Shown here: positions 43,707-53,111 of the stretch, piece after piece
Layout of the letters: each line of letters starts with the position of its first letter
How positions within the stretch are numbered: the first letter of the stretch is position 1
Source: Paenibacillus sp. sptzw28
GTDB lineage: Bacteria; Bacillota; Bacilli; Paenibacillales; Paenibacillaceae
Assembly: GCF_019550795.1 (NCBI RefSeq)
Contig: NZ_CP080545.1
Span: forward strand, 1,569,501-1,633,500
Reading direction: 5' to 3'
DNA length: 64,000 nucleotides
Program-made: the position numbers and the translations under genes
The notes under the pieces: generated by a model
Told to the model about the DNA's origin: nothing
Seen by the model: only the letters and a program-made list of their open reading frames with translations
Database searches by the model: none

Positions 43707-46052
43707 ATGATGAAAACGATTTTCGCATTTATCCGGAAGAAGAATATACTGTTTAAAATCATTCTCTCTTATTCACTCGTCGGTTTTTTATTTGTTACCG
43801 GGTTTTCTTACGTCATCCTGTTCAAGGTCTCAAGTGAGTTGACTAATGAAGTCAATGAAACCTCTGCCAGAATGATTGAACAATCATACAATACGGCAGA
43901 TATCCTTCTATCGTCTACCTATAACTATTATTCGCAATTGTTTCTCAAGAATGAATGGATTAACAGCGCAATGTTTGGGAACGACTTTACTCCAGGCGAT
44001 ATTCACAAAATTAACAGTCAGCTTAACAATTTCAAACAGACGAACCCATTGGTATCTTCTATTTATGTGTATAACTACAATAGAAGACTTGTCTTTTCCT
44101 CGTCTTTGACTTTCAGCACCATTGACAATTTTTTCGATAAAGGCATGACAGACCTGCTTGAACAGAAAAAAATGCACGGTGAGGGTATATTCATCCCCAG
44201 GAAAGCCACCTTCACGTTTCCCAATAGTACAAATACCGGACTAAGCCAAAATTTGATTTCAGTGATTTATTCTAATTTACGGCCAGATGGAAATCGGGAC
44301 AGCATGATTGTGAACTTGGACCAAAATGTATTGCAGCAGCTTGTCATGAAGGGAAGCGGGGAAGGAAATTATCAAATGATGATCGTTAATGATCAAGGAC
44401 GCATCATTTCCAGCCCTGAAGGGGATATTTTCCAGAAAATCGATATTCCAACAGAGATGCTGAAACCAATTATGGGAAATAATGGAAAACGCGGGAGTTT
44501 CATTACCCAACTAAGCGACAAGAATTATATGGTGTCTTATGTGAAAGCGGATCGGCTTGGCTGGAACTTCATTATATTGGCCGATTATGACAAGCTGCTC
44601 GGCAAAGTATATACACTCAAAAGCTTTATTTTGAGAATAACCCTGCTATGTTTGGCTATCATGGCGATTACATCGGCATTCTTCACCAAAATTATTTATG
44701 TTCCTATATATCAATTAATTAAAAGAACTTTAGCAACGACAGAGTCAAAGGACAAGCCGCTGCTAAATGAGTATGATTTATTAAATAAATCATTCTCTCT
44801 GCTGGAGAGTAAGGTTAGCAACCTTCAATCCGATATCAATCAATCGGTATCAGCCCGCAGGCAAAGCTTTCTTCGTTCCATACTGCATGGGACGTTAGGA
44901 AAGGGAGCCGATGTGCAGCAAGCGATGAAGAAACTGGGTCTTGGCCAGGAATCGGACCGGTATGTGGTTTGCGTGCTTAAAATGGATTCCTTCCATGAGA
45001 TGTCGGAGAAATATGATATGGTCGACATTTCATTATTGAAATACGCGATTGAGAATATTAGCAGGGAAATGGCTTCAAGCCGCTATAAATTGGAAGTTCT
45101 TGAAGACGGCCATGATTCTCTCGACCTAATATTTAATATCGGCTCTGATGATGAACCTCACGGGTTACAAATCAAGGCTTTATTGGCGGAGATTCAGAAC
45201 AATGTTGAAAAATTTCTAAAAATCACCGTTACGGCATCGATTGGTCCCGTTGCAGAAAGAGCTGAAGACCTGAAGCTCTCCAGACTAGGCGCAGACCAGG
45301 CTGTACACTTCAGGTTGGTATACGGAACGAATAGCTTGATTTCCTATGAGCAAATTATCACGGAAGAAACCAAAGAGTATCAATATCCCGTAACATTAGA
45401 GAAGCAGATGATGTACAGCCTGAAAGCAGGCGAATTGGAGCAGCTGCGGGAGCTGTCGGATGAATTTTTTGCGGGTGTTCATCGGTTCAAATACGATGAA
45501 ATTATTCTTTCACTTGTGCAATTGCTTGTTATGACCATTCGAACGGCTAAAGGCATGTCAAGCTTTGGTCGTGAAGACGCCGATTTGGAGATTCATACGT
45601 GTCAGCAGCAAGTATTACGCTTGGATACGTTAGAACAAATCGAGAGTTGGTACCTTTCATTATGCGAGAGGATAATCGCGATCCGAGACAGAGAATCACG
45701 GTCCAAAAATAACAAAACGGTTGAAAAAATGGCGGAATACATTAAAGATCACTATACGGATCCCAATTTATCCGTGGATATGTTAGCGCAATTGATCGGT
45801 TTGTCATCCAGTTATGTGAGAAAATTGTTCAAGGAGGAGACTGGCAAGTCTGTGGCCGAACATATTGCCGAGCATCGATTCCAAAAAGCACAAGAGCTCC
45901 TGATGCACACCGATCATCCGGCTAAAAAAATCGGTGAAATGGTCGGATTCGATAACCCGAGTTACTTTTATGTACTGTTTAAGAAGCACGTAGGGATGAC
46001 GCCGGATCATTACCGCAGGGAGAATAAGTTGGAAAACATGATGACGGACTAA
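43707..46052 (+). CDS. Membrane-bound AraC-family regulator (one-component sensor)
   Basis: Protein of 781 residues that joins an extracellular sensor directly to a DNA-binding domain. Membrane segments lie near 14-37 (FKIILSYSLVGFLFVTGFSY) and 309-335 (FILRITLLCLAIMAITSAFF); the part between them resembles a dCache sensor. A cytoplasmic linker (about 370-660) follows, then two AraC helix-turn-helix motifs (VDMLAQLIGLSSSYVRKLFK; KIGEMVGFDNPSYFYVLFKK). There is no receiver domain or kinase, so it senses and regulates alone. ATG at 43707 is chosen, with AGGTGGGG six bases upstream; GTG at 43698 overlaps that site. It is a monocistronic gene between two terminators. The motif shared with three downstream leaders makes it the best candidate regulator of the xylan genes that follow. 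Confidence 0.9.
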   Translation: MMKTIFAFIRKKNILFKIILSYSLVGFLFVTGFSYVILFKVSSELTNEVNETSARMIEQSYNTADILLSSTYNYYSQLFLKNEWINSAMFGNDFTPGDIHKINSQLNNFKQTNPLVSSIYVYNYNRRLVFSSSLTFSTIDNFFDKGMTDLLEQKKMHGEGIFIPRKATFTFPNSTNTGLSQNLISVIYSNLRPDGNRDSMIVNLDQNVLQQLVMKGSGEGNYQMMIVNDQGRIISSPEGDIFQKIDIPTEMLKPIMGNNGKRGSFITQLSDKNYMVSYVKADRLGWNFIILADYDKLLGKVYTLKSFILRITLLCLAIMAITSAFFTKIIYVPIYQLIKRTLATTESKDKPLLNEYDLLNKSFSLLESKVSNLQSDINQSVSARRQSFLRSILHGTLGKGADVQQAMKKLGLGQESDRYVVCVLKMDSFHEMSEKYDMVDISLLKYAIENISREMASSRYKLEVLEDGHDSLDLIFNIGSDDEPHGLQIKALLAEIQNNVEKFLKITVTASIGPVAERAEDLKLSRLGADQAVHFRLVYGTNSLISYEQIITEETKEYQYPVTLEKQMMYSLKAGELEQLRELSDEFFAGVHRFKYDEIILSLVQLLVMTIRTAKGMSSFGREDADLEIHTCQQQVLRLDTLEQIESWYLSLCERIIAIRDRESRSKNNKTVEKMAEYIKDHYTDPNLSVDMLAQLIGLSSSYVRKLFKEETGKSVAEHIAEHRFQKAQELLMHTDHPAKKIGEMVGFDNPSYFYVLFKKHVGMTPDHYRRENKLENMMTD

Positions 46053-46059
46053 ATGATGA

Positions 46060-46095
46060 CCGCCAGATTCCTAACAGAAACTGGCGGTTTTTTTA
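46060..46095 (+). terminator. Terminator after the membrane AraC regulator
   Basis: CCGCCAG pairs with CTGGCGG around ATTCCTAACAGAAA, followed by TTTTTTT. A closely related hairpin is at 60150-60183. Confidence 0.9.
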
Positions 46096-46099
46096 ATTA

Positions 46100-46205
46100 T
46101 TTTGTAAGTTTTTCTCTGAAATTTATTCAATCTACCGCTTTTTAATTACTTGTATTTCTCGTTATTAAACAATATCCCGATAGTTAAGCTTTTCAGATTC
46201 CGCAA
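46100..46205 (+). promoter_or_regulatory. Conserved leader, copy 1 (upstream of GH43 gene)
   Basis: About 105 bases closely match copies at 47765-47880 and 60186-60308. Shared blocks are TTTTTCTCTGAAATTTATTC, the core CAATCTACCGCTTTTTAATT (46128-46147), GTTATTAAACAAT and TAGTTAAGCTTTTCAGATT. The last block probably overlaps the promoter -10 or start of transcription. The conservation of non-coding sequence points to shared control. The copy ends about 50 bases before the GH43 start. Confidence 0.75.
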
Positions 46206-46252
46206 AGTGCCTCAAAGTATTTATGAATTTATTATATAACTGGAGGCTACAC

Positions 46253-47710
46253 ATGTCACGAATTCAAGGGATTCACGCTATTTTGGCAGGCGACTATCCG
46301 GATCCATCCATTGTTAGAGTCGGCCGGCACTATTATATGACACATTCTTCATTCCACTATACCCCGGGTCTGCTCGTGTGGCATTCCCGTAATCTGATTG
46401 ATTGGGAGCCGATCGGTCACGCGATTCACCAGCATGTGGGTGGATCGATCATGGCGCCGGATTTGATCTACCATGAGGGACTCTATTATATCTATTTTCC
46501 AGCCGGCGGAACGAATTGGGTCGTAACGGCAGAAAACCCTGCAGGGCCGTGGAGCAAACCGATCGATCTAAAGGTCGGCTATATCGACCCGGGACATGCG
46601 GCAGATGAAGAAGGGAATCGTTTCCTATTTTTGTCCGAAGGATATATGGTCCGATTGTCAAGGGATGGCTTATCGACCGTAGGAGATTTAAGGAAGGTCT
46701 ACGACGGTTGGAGATATCCCAAGGAATGGTTGACGGAAGGCTTTTATCTGGAGTCTCCAAAGCTTACGTACAAGGATGGATACTACTATATGACCAGCGC
46801 GCAAGGGGGGACTGCCGGGCCTGCGACCAGCCACATGATCGTCTCCGCCCGCTCCAGATCGCTGGAAGGGCCATGGGAGAATTCGCCTTACAATCCGGTT
46901 GTGCGTACGAAGCACCGCAGCGAAACCTGGTGGTCCAAGGGTCACGGGACGCTGGTTGATACGCCCGAAGGGAATTGGTTTGTCGTTTATCATGCCTATG
47001 AAAAAGACTATTATACCCTCGGCAGGCAGACGCTGATCGAACTGATTGAATGGACAGCCGATGGCTGGTTTACTGTGGTTGATGCCGAAGGCGGAGCCGT
47101 TCCTGAGGCTGCTGTAACTGCACAGCCTTCGGATGGAGCTCTGGCGCTTGCGGATTCCGGACGTTTGGGGCTGCATTGGCACTTTTTCGGAGGAGAACGT
47201 CTCAGCGATTATAAAATAGAAGATAACCGTTTGGCACTGAAGGCAGTCTCTTTGGAACGCGCAGAACCGCTCTTGAGCATTCCGATGCACCACGCCTATA
47301 CGGCCGAAGTGTCCGTCACAGTGGAAGGCGAGGCAGCAGGCACGCTTGGCTTGTTCTATAAACCGGGCTTTTACTGTGGCATCGGCTTTGATGGCAAGGG
47401 GACGTTTGTTTTCCGGAATCAGAATACCACGGAACGAAATGCAGTGTCCGGAGGATCCGTAACGCTCCGTATCGTCAATGATCATCATGAGGTAAGCTTG
47501 TACTTCCGTGACTCGACAGGACAGTGGTCCAAGCTGGACCACGGCTTCGAATTGTCCGGCTATCATCACAATGTATTGGGCCAGTTTCTAAGTCTCCGCA
47601 TCGCGTTGAATGCAACAGGCGAAGGCAATGTGACGTTTAGCGAATTTTCCTATCAGGCAGGTATTCCCGATGCTTTGCAAGACGAAACGAAGAGAGGACA
47701 GATAGAATGA
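46253..47710 (+). CDS. GH43 beta-xylosidase/arabinofuranosidase-like enzyme
   Basis: Cytoplasmic enzyme of 485 residues. The propeller (about 8-300) has the base Asp17 in GDYPDPSIVR, a middle Asp in YIDPGHAADEEGN, and the acid Glu region in LTEGFYLESPKLTYKDGYYY. A beta-sandwich (about 330-485) follows, as in xylosidases of this family. ATG at 46253 follows CTGGAGG; the upstream ATG at 46223 lacks a site. It should release xylose or arabinose from imported xylo-oligosaccharides; which one is not decidable from sequence. It lies under conserved leader copy 1. Confidence 0.88.
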   Translation: MSRIQGIHAILAGDYPDPSIVRVGRHYYMTHSSFHYTPGLLVWHSRNLIDWEPIGHAIHQHVGGSIMAPDLIYHEGLYYIYFPAGGTNWVVTAENPAGPWSKPIDLKVGYIDPGHAADEEGNRFLFLSEGYMVRLSRDGLSTVGDLRKVYDGWRYPKEWLTEGFYLESPKLTYKDGYYYMTSAQGGTAGPATSHMIVSARSRSLEGPWENSPYNPVVRTKHRSETWWSKGHGTLVDTPEGNWFVVYHAYEKDYYTLGRQTLIELIEWTADGWFTVVDAEGGAVPEAAVTAQPSDGALALADSGRLGLHWHFFGGERLSDYKIEDNRLALKAVSLERAEPLLSIPMHHAYTAEVSVTVEGEAAGTLGLFYKPGFYCGIGFDGKGTFVFRNQNTTERNAVSGGSVTLRIVNDHHEVSLYFRDSTGQWSKLDHGFELSGYHHNVLGQFLSLRIALNATGEGNVTFSEFSYQAGIPDALQDETKRGQIE

Positions 47711-47764
47711 AGGCACCTTTCGCCGCCAGGTTCCTTTCCGGTAACAAACGGTTTTTCATTCATT

Positions 47765-47880
47765 TGAAGGTTTTTCTCTGAAAATCATGCAATTTGCAGA
47801 TTTTTAAATACGCGGTTTTCCCGTTATTAAACAATCTCCCGTTAGTTAAGCTTTTCAGATTCCGCATGGTGAGGCATATT
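47765..47880 (+). promoter_or_regulatory. Conserved leader, copy 2 (upstream of the LplB-type importer)
   Basis: Matches copies 1 and 3 over its length, with the core CAATTTGCAGATTTTTAAAT (47790-47809), GTTATTAAACAAT and TTAGTTAAGCTTTTCAGATT. The sequence after it up to the permease start is also shared with copy 3. It is the likely promoter/operator of the importer operon. Confidence 0.75.
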
Positions 47881-47925
47881 GGTGTCAAGAGCAGCGGCAC
47901 CAACAAGATTACAAGGAGTGGTCGT

Positions 47926-48894
47926 ATGGAGAGAACTATAACCTATCAAAACCAGTCACAAAAAAGAGAGGCTAAAAGTAAAAACTCGTTTTTTCGCGAA
48001 ATTCGCAAAAATCATTTGCTTTACCTTCTTACTTTGCCAGGCATCCTGCTAATCTTTGTTTTCGCTTATTTGCCGATATTCGGGATTGCCATTGCCTTTC
48101 AGGACTATAACCCGGTGAAAGGGGTATTCGGAAGTGCGTTTGTAGGCTTCAAAAATTTCCGTTTTTTAATTGGATCAAGCGAAATAGTCAAGGTTTTGTT
48201 TAATACCGTTTTTCTTAACTTATTGTTTATTCTATGCGGGACGATTGTTTCCGTATCGTTTGCGATCATGTTTTCGGAGCTGAATTCTAAAAAGTTCAAA
48301 ACGATAACGCAAACCATGGTAACATTGCCCAACTTTTTGTCCTGGACGGTAGTTGCTATGATCGTATCGGTTTACTTTACGTATCAGGGCGGCGTGCTCA
48401 ATCAAATCTTGAACGCGATCGGGTTCGAATCCATTATATTCTTTAATGAACCCGGATATTGGCCATTGTTCCTTGTATGCATCAAAATCTGGCATGGTGC
48501 CGGCTTCGGATCAATTGTTTACTTAGCAACGATAAGCGGCATTAATCCGGAGATTTATGAATCAGCGTCGATGGATGGCGCAAGCAGGTGGAAAAAAATA
48601 TGTTATATCACCTTGCCTATGTTGAAGCCGACGATTATATTGCTGCTGCTCCTGGCCTTGGGAGGCATTTTCTACGGCGATTTTGGAATGATTTACGCCA
48701 TTGTCGGGAAGAATGCGCTTCTATATCCAACCACCGATGTTATCGATACTTATGTGTATCGTGCGCTTGTGGATTTAGGCAACGTCAGCATGTCGGCGGC
48801 CGTTGGGGTTTTCCAATCCTTTATCGGGTTCATGCTTGTCGTTACGGTGAATCAAATCACGCGCAAATATTCGCCGGAATCGGCTTTGTATTAA
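47926..48894 (+). CDS. ABC importer permease, LplB type (xylan locus)
   Basis: Membrane protein of 322 residues with six membrane segments (HLLYLLTLPGILLIFVFAYL is the first). The N-terminal region has FQDYNPVKGVFGSAFVGFKN, typical of the LplB/YteP group that imports oligosaccharides of two to several units. The EAA loop is IYESASMDGASRWKKICYIT. ATG at 47926 follows ACAAGGAG; upstream in-frame starts lack a site and would run through the leader. It pairs with the permease 28 bases downstream. Its first 16 residues recur in the stub at 60354. Confidence 0.93.
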   Translation: MERTITYQNQSQKREAKSKNSFFREIRKNHLLYLLTLPGILLIFVFAYLPIFGIAIAFQDYNPVKGVFGSAFVGFKNFRFLIGSSEIVKVLFNTVFLNLLFILCGTIVSVSFAIMFSELNSKKFKTITQTMVTLPNFLSWTVVAMIVSVYFTYQGGVLNQILNAIGFESIIFFNEPGYWPLFLVCIKIWHGAGFGSIVYLATISGINPEIYESASMDGASRWKKICYITLPMLKPTIILLLLLALGGIFYGDFGMIYAIVGKNALLYPTTDVIDTYVYRALVDLGNVSMSAAVGVFQSFIGFMLVVTVNQITRKYSPESALY

Positions 48895-48922
48895 AACTTT
48901 AACAAGATAGAGGGTATGTAAC

Positions 48923-49807
48923 ATGACGATTAAAGAAAGTATAGGGGACCGTTTGCTTCTCATTTTTATGTATGCGGCAATTATCGTATTTGCCCTTGCT
49001 TGTTTGATTCCGTTCGTGTCCGTGATCAGCAGCTCGTTATCCACGGAAACGGCCCTGATGAAGTATGGCTTCAGCATATTTCCGAAAGAGTTTTCGTTAG
49101 AAGCGTTCCGGCTGTTATTCAAAGACAGCACGATTTATAAAGCATACGGCGTAACCATCTTTATAACGGTTGTCGGGACCGTTCTTGCTATGCTGGTTAC
49201 TTGCGCAATGGCGTATCCGTTGTCCCTTCGTTCCTTAAAGTACCGCAACCCTATCACGTTTTATGTGTTCTTTACGATGCTGTTTCATGGGGGACTCGTC
49301 TCCACCTATATCCTGATAACAAAATATTTGGGGATGAAAGATTCGATATGGGTACTGATCATCCCTTCATTAATCAACCCTTTTAATATGTTCCTAATGC
49401 GCAATTTTTTTAAATCGATTGATGAATCGCTCGCGGAATCGGCCAAAATCGACGGAGCTAACGACATATATATTATGTTTCGAATCATGCTTCCGATTTC
49501 CTTGCCCGCTATCGCGACCATCAGCCTGTTTTATGCATTGGCCTTTTGGAACAAATGGTTTGAGGCGATGCTTTTTATATCGAACAAGGATCTATTCCCG
49601 TTGCAGTATCTGATTAAACGGATTCTCGAAAACGCCGAATTTGGGAAGCAGCTCGCCGCAAGTTCTTTCATACCAAACTATGTGACCCCTACGCTTACAA
49701 CAAGGATGGCGACAACGGTTGTAACGATCGGGCCAATCATCTTCTTGTATCCGTTCCTGCAAAAATATTTCGTCAAAGGCTTATTGGTCGGCGCAGTTAA
49801 AGGCTGA
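48923..49807 (+). CDS. ABC importer permease, LplC type (xylan locus)
   Basis: Membrane protein of 294 residues, second channel subunit. The EAA loop reads LAESAKIDGANDIYIMFRIM and the protein ends in KGLLVGAVKG. TLTTRMATTVVTIGPIIFLY is the family pattern before the last segment. GATAGAGGG lies upstream. It belongs to the permease-permease-binding protein operon 47926-51537. Confidence 0.94.
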   Translation: MTIKESIGDRLLLIFMYAAIIVFALACLIPFVSVISSSLSTETALMKYGFSIFPKEFSLEAFRLLFKDSTIYKAYGVTIFITVVGTVLAMLVTCAMAYPLSLRSLKYRNPITFYVFFTMLFHGGLVSTYILITKYLGMKDSIWVLIIPSLINPFNMFLMRNFFKSIDESLAESAKIDGANDIYIMFRIMLPISLPAIATISLFYALAFWNKWFEAMLFISNKDLFPLQYLIKRILENAEFGKQLAASSFIPNYVTPTLTTRMATTVVTIGPIIFLYPFLQKYFVKGLLVGAVKG

Positions 49808-49881
49808 TCCTCATGATTGGCTAAACACGCTTGCAGCGGTTTAGTATAGATGAACGACAACATTAAGGGAGGCAAACAGAA

Positions 49882-51537
49882 ATGAAAGGCACAATCAGAA
49901 AGGCCGCTTTACCCGCACTTGCCCTGATCCTAGGTATGAGCACATTTTTGGCCGCTTGCTCAAGCAATGAGACAGCCGGTGAAAATGCCGGCAAGAATGC
50001 CGGCAAGAATAACACCGCGCAAACCGCAGATTCCAATGCGAAGGCTCCAGAGCCGGTAACGTTGAAAGTAATGCTCTTCGGCGAGAAGCCGGCTGATTTG
50101 GAAAAGGTGCTGGCCAAATTCGAGGAAGAGACGAAAGATACGTTGAATACGAAGCTTAATATTGAGTACAACCCGCCTGCGGATCATAAACAAAAAATGC
50201 AGTTGAAAATGTCGACAGGCGAATCGGTTGACCTGATGTTCGATGCACCTTGGATGTTCCTCTATAACAACGTCAGCCAGGGCTACTACCAGCAATTGGA
50301 CAAGTACTTCAATAATGACGAGTATCCGGGTCTGAAGCAAGCGTTTCCGTCGGAGCTTATTGAAGCGAACAAAATTAACGGACACAGCTATACCATTCCG
50401 TTTATGACCTCTTACTCGGATCCGTTCGTCATTAATATTCGGAAGGATATTCGGGAAGAATTGGGCTTGCCGCCGGTAAAAACCCTGGCGGACTACAAAA
50501 ATTATTTGGAAAAAGTTCAGGAGAAGCATCCGGATTACGTGCCGGCTGCCATCGGCGGACGTGGAATTTATAGACTGGGCATACCGGAGGAAAAAGGACA
50601 CAACGATATTCGGCTTGCCGCTGTCGTTCAAGATTCGTTCACCGGCGGAATTCCATTTAGCGTAGCCCTGTCGGCGGACGGAAAGAAGATGCTCGGTGCG
50701 GCAACCATCGGCGACCCGGACTCCGAATTCGCTTCATTCCCGGCACCGTTTAATACGCACGATTCGATTTACGGCCATTTCGGATTGAGAACGGAATTTA
50801 GAAAGTTCAACAATAAGGATCCGTTGTCCGCCCAAGCAAACTCAGCTCTCGATCCTGCTAAGAACGCTTCAACCGAAGGCACCATCAACGGCCTGGTATT
50901 CGGAAAAAAAGATTTGAAGAAAGTGGTTCCAAATGGAGATCTTGAGCCTTTCTTCTATACCAGCCAAGATATTGCGGACATGAAACCCGGCGCGATCCGG
51001 ACAGATTTCCGCGCTAATAACAGTGTCGTAATCCCTGCAAGCTCGAAAAATATCGACCGCACCATGAAATTCCTGGATTGGTTGTACAGCAGCAAGGACA
51101 ATCATGACTTGTTCGAACTTGGAATCGAGGGAGAGCACTGGGTCAAAGACGGAGATAACGGTTACAAAACAACGGATAAAACAACCAACTATTTGTTCCA
51201 AGGCTATGAACTAACCTGGAATCCGACTTTGTCCAGAATTAATACCGACAATGATCCGGAAACGATTAAATATATTCAGTATACCATGGATAAAAACAGC
51301 TACTACCAAATTCCGCTGTCCGGATTCGTCTTCGATTCCAAGCCAGTTGCAACGGAAATCGCTCAAATCAAGCCTAAGCTGCAGGAAACGGCGGATATTC
51401 TGATGACCGGTTTGGAACCGAAATGGAAAGAGCTTGCCCAGAAATCGAATAGCGAATGGCGTCAATTAGGACTTGAAAAGGTACGCGCAGAGGTGATCAA
51501 GCAAGTCCAAGCTTATCTTGATGCAGGCGGCAAATAA
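49882..51537 (+). CDS. Sugar-binding lipoprotein, LplA type (xylan locus)
   Basis: Large binding lipoprotein of 551 residues. The signal ends in the lipobox LAAC (Cys near 27), followed by a linker with two NAGKNAGKN repeats. The body has KVMLFGEKPADLEKVLAKFE, MSTGESVDLMFDAPWMFLYN and a C-terminal half with FLDWLYSSKDNHDLFELGIE, as in LplA/YtcQ relatives. TAAGGGAGGCAAA lies upstream. Being last in the operon, it is followed by a strong terminator. Substrate is probably xylo- or arabinoxylo-oligosaccharide, inferred from the GH43 neighbour and shared leader. Confidence 0.93.
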   Translation: MKGTIRKAALPALALILGMSTFLAACSSNETAGENAGKNAGKNNTAQTADSNAKAPEPVTLKVMLFGEKPADLEKVLAKFEEETKDTLNTKLNIEYNPPADHKQKMQLKMSTGESVDLMFDAPWMFLYNNVSQGYYQQLDKYFNNDEYPGLKQAFPSELIEANKINGHSYTIPFMTSYSDPFVINIRKDIREELGLPPVKTLADYKNYLEKVQEKHPDYVPAAIGGRGIYRLGIPEEKGHNDIRLAAVVQDSFTGGIPFSVALSADGKKMLGAATIGDPDSEFASFPAPFNTHDSIYGHFGLRTEFRKFNNKDPLSAQANSALDPAKNASTEGTINGLVFGKKDLKKVVPNGDLEPFFYTSQDIADMKPGAIRTDFRANNSVVIPASSKNIDRTMKFLDWLYSSKDNHDLFELGIEGEHWVKDGDNGYKTTDKTTNYLFQGYELTWNPTLSRINTDNDPETIKYIQYTMDKNSYYQIPLSGFVFDSKPVATEIAQIKPKLQETADILMTGLEPKWKELAQKSNSEWRQLGLEKVRAEVIKQVQAYLDAGGK

Positions 51538-51572
51538 GCGGAAAGTCTCTTTATAAGGTGAAATAATTAATC

Positions 51573-51608
51573 AAACCCCCATACTTCCTTTAGGAAGCGT
51601 GGGGGTTT
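51573..51608 (+). terminator. Terminator of the LplBCA-type operon
   Basis: AAACCCCCA pairs with TGGGGGTTT, with an inner CTTCC/GGAAG stem. The run TTTCT follows. Confidence 0.85.
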
Positions 51609-51628
51609 CTATAGGAGAAAGTATAACG

Positions 51629-51931
51629 GTGGAGATCAACTGGAAACATCTTGAAAATGGCAACGGCTATAGGTTCCACTTGGGCGAAAGGACCATCGGA
51701 GACGTCTTGACGTTCGAGGATGAACGCTTCGCAGCAACCGATACGTTCGAACAGTTAAGGGAAGGATTGGTCCAGTGGACGCGGAAGTTCACCTATCGAG
51801 GCGAATCGCCCGCGGCGTGCAAGCTTTCGATTTTGCTGCCGTTCGACGTTTCGGAATGGCTGGTGGCGTGGCCGACAGCCTTCCGGCTTGAAGTGCTGCG
51901 CCGGGTGGGCCCTGAATTACTGGGTACTTGA
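51629..51931 (+). CDS. Uncharacterised 100-residue protein
   Basis: GTG at 51629 has AGGAGAAAG about nine bases upstream. The protein (YRFHLGERTIGDVLTFEDER, LLPFDVSEWLVAWPTAFRLE) has no signal peptide or membrane segment and no family I can name. Its position between the importer and the propeller glycosidase, 31 bases before the latter, suggests cotranscription. It could also be the tail of a longer lost gene, since its compact, Trp-rich end looks like the end of a larger enzyme domain. Confidence 0.5.
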   Translation: MEINWKHLENGNGYRFHLGERTIGDVLTFEDERFAATDTFEQLREGLVQWTRKFTYRGESPAACKLSILLPFDVSEWLVAWPTAFRLEVLRRVGPELLGT

Positions 51932-51962
51932 ATTATGATAGCGTTACGACAGGAGGATATAT

Positions 51963-52880
51963 ATGAATGCACCTTTATTCAGGGATCCAATATATGACGG
52001 AGCTGCCGATCCCGTTCTCATCTGGAACAGGGAAGCAAAGGAATGGTGGATGATCTATACGAATCGCCGGGCAACGCAGGAAGGTCCGAAGTTCGGATGG
52101 GTACACGGCACCGATCTCGGTGTTGCTTCTTCATCGGATGGCGGATCAACCTGGTTATACCGGGGAACCTTGGAAGGTCTCGAAACAGGCTGGGGCAGAA
52201 ATACGTTCTGGGCGCCTGAAATCATTTGGCATGATGGTCTGTACCATATGTATGTCACTTATGTCCACGGCGTACCAAAGGATTGGACGGGCAAGGCTCG
52301 TATCAGGCATTATACAAGCCCCGACCTTATTCGTTGGAAGTTCGAGTCCACGCTTGGAATTAGTGAGGAGAACGTGATCGATGCCTGTGTGTATCGTCTG
52401 CCGAACGGCACCTTTCGGATGTGGTTTAAACAGTGGAATCATACCTACGCTGCGGATAGCAAGGATCTGTATGATTGGCAGCCGATTGGACCGGTAATTA
52501 CCGAAACAAAACACGAAGGACCGAATGTGTTTCACTTTAAAGGATATTATTGGCTTATCATAGACGAATGGATGGGACAAGGCGTTTACCGTTCCGATGA
52601 TTTGGAGAAATGGGAGCGGCAAGGCCGAATTCTTGACAAGCCAGGTTTGCGGGAGGAAGACGGAACGATCGCTAATCACGCAGACGTGGTCGTCCAGGGT
52701 GATCAAGCCTATATCTTTTATTTTACTCATCCCGGAAGGGTGAACGGGATCGATGATGGAACCTATCAATGTCGCCGTACTTCAATACAGGTAGCCAGAT
52801 TGGATGTGTTGGACGGCTTTTTGACCTGTGACCGGAACGAGAGTTTCGGGCTCAAGTTATCGCCGGATGATGAAAGCTGA
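51963..52880 (+). CDS. Five-bladed beta-propeller glycosidase of the GH43-like fold, family uncertain
   Basis: Cytoplasmic protein of 305 residues. It has the repeating propeller pattern of clan GH43/GH32/GH117-like enzymes: FRDPIYDGAADPVLIWN (candidate base Asp16), FWAPEIIWHDGLYHMYVTYV, VIDACVYRLPNGTFRMWFKQ, and a late ITETKHEGPNVFHFKGYYW with a Glu that could be the acid. The middle Asp is in VIDACVY. No C-terminal sandwich is present, so it is shorter than most GH43 enzymes. TACGACAGGAGG lies ten bases before ATG. The context suggests a role in degrading imported plant-wall sugars; the substrate is unknown. Confidence 0.75.
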   Translation: MNAPLFRDPIYDGAADPVLIWNREAKEWWMIYTNRRATQEGPKFGWVHGTDLGVASSSDGGSTWLYRGTLEGLETGWGRNTFWAPEIIWHDGLYHMYVTYVHGVPKDWTGKARIRHYTSPDLIRWKFESTLGISEENVIDACVYRLPNGTFRMWFKQWNHTYAADSKDLYDWQPIGPVITETKHEGPNVFHFKGYYWLIIDEWMGQGVYRSDDLEKWERQGRILDKPGLREEDGTIANHADVVVQGDQAYIFYFTHPGRVNGIDDGTYQCRRTSIQVARLDVLDGFLTCDRNESFGLKLSPDDES

Positions 52881-52974
52881 TGCTGCTGGTCGGCGGTTTG
52901 ACGACATCTGGTAGTGGTAAGGTACGTCGTTCTTATTGACGCTCGAAGTATACTAATATTTAATTAAAGCAAGC

Positions 52975-53019
52975 ACCAAAGACTTCAGGGATATCCTCGG
53001 AAGTCTTTGGTTGTTTTTT
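52975..53019 (+). terminator. Terminator after the propeller glycosidase
   Basis: ACCAAAGACTTC pairs perfectly with GAAGTCTTTGGT around a 13-base loop, followed by TGTTTTTTC. It ends the xylan group and isolates the next kinase gene. Confidence 0.9.
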
Positions 53020-53111
53020 CGCGTTTCCTGAGAACACAAAGGGGACGGTACAGCGAAAAGCGTCGATGCAGTGAGGGTGAACGGCTGAAAACATGGCGGG
53101 AGTGAAACAAG

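Noticed and set aside
46688..47569. Minus-strand frame of 293 codons
   Set aside because: Antisense to the GH43 gene; no ribosome site or domain.
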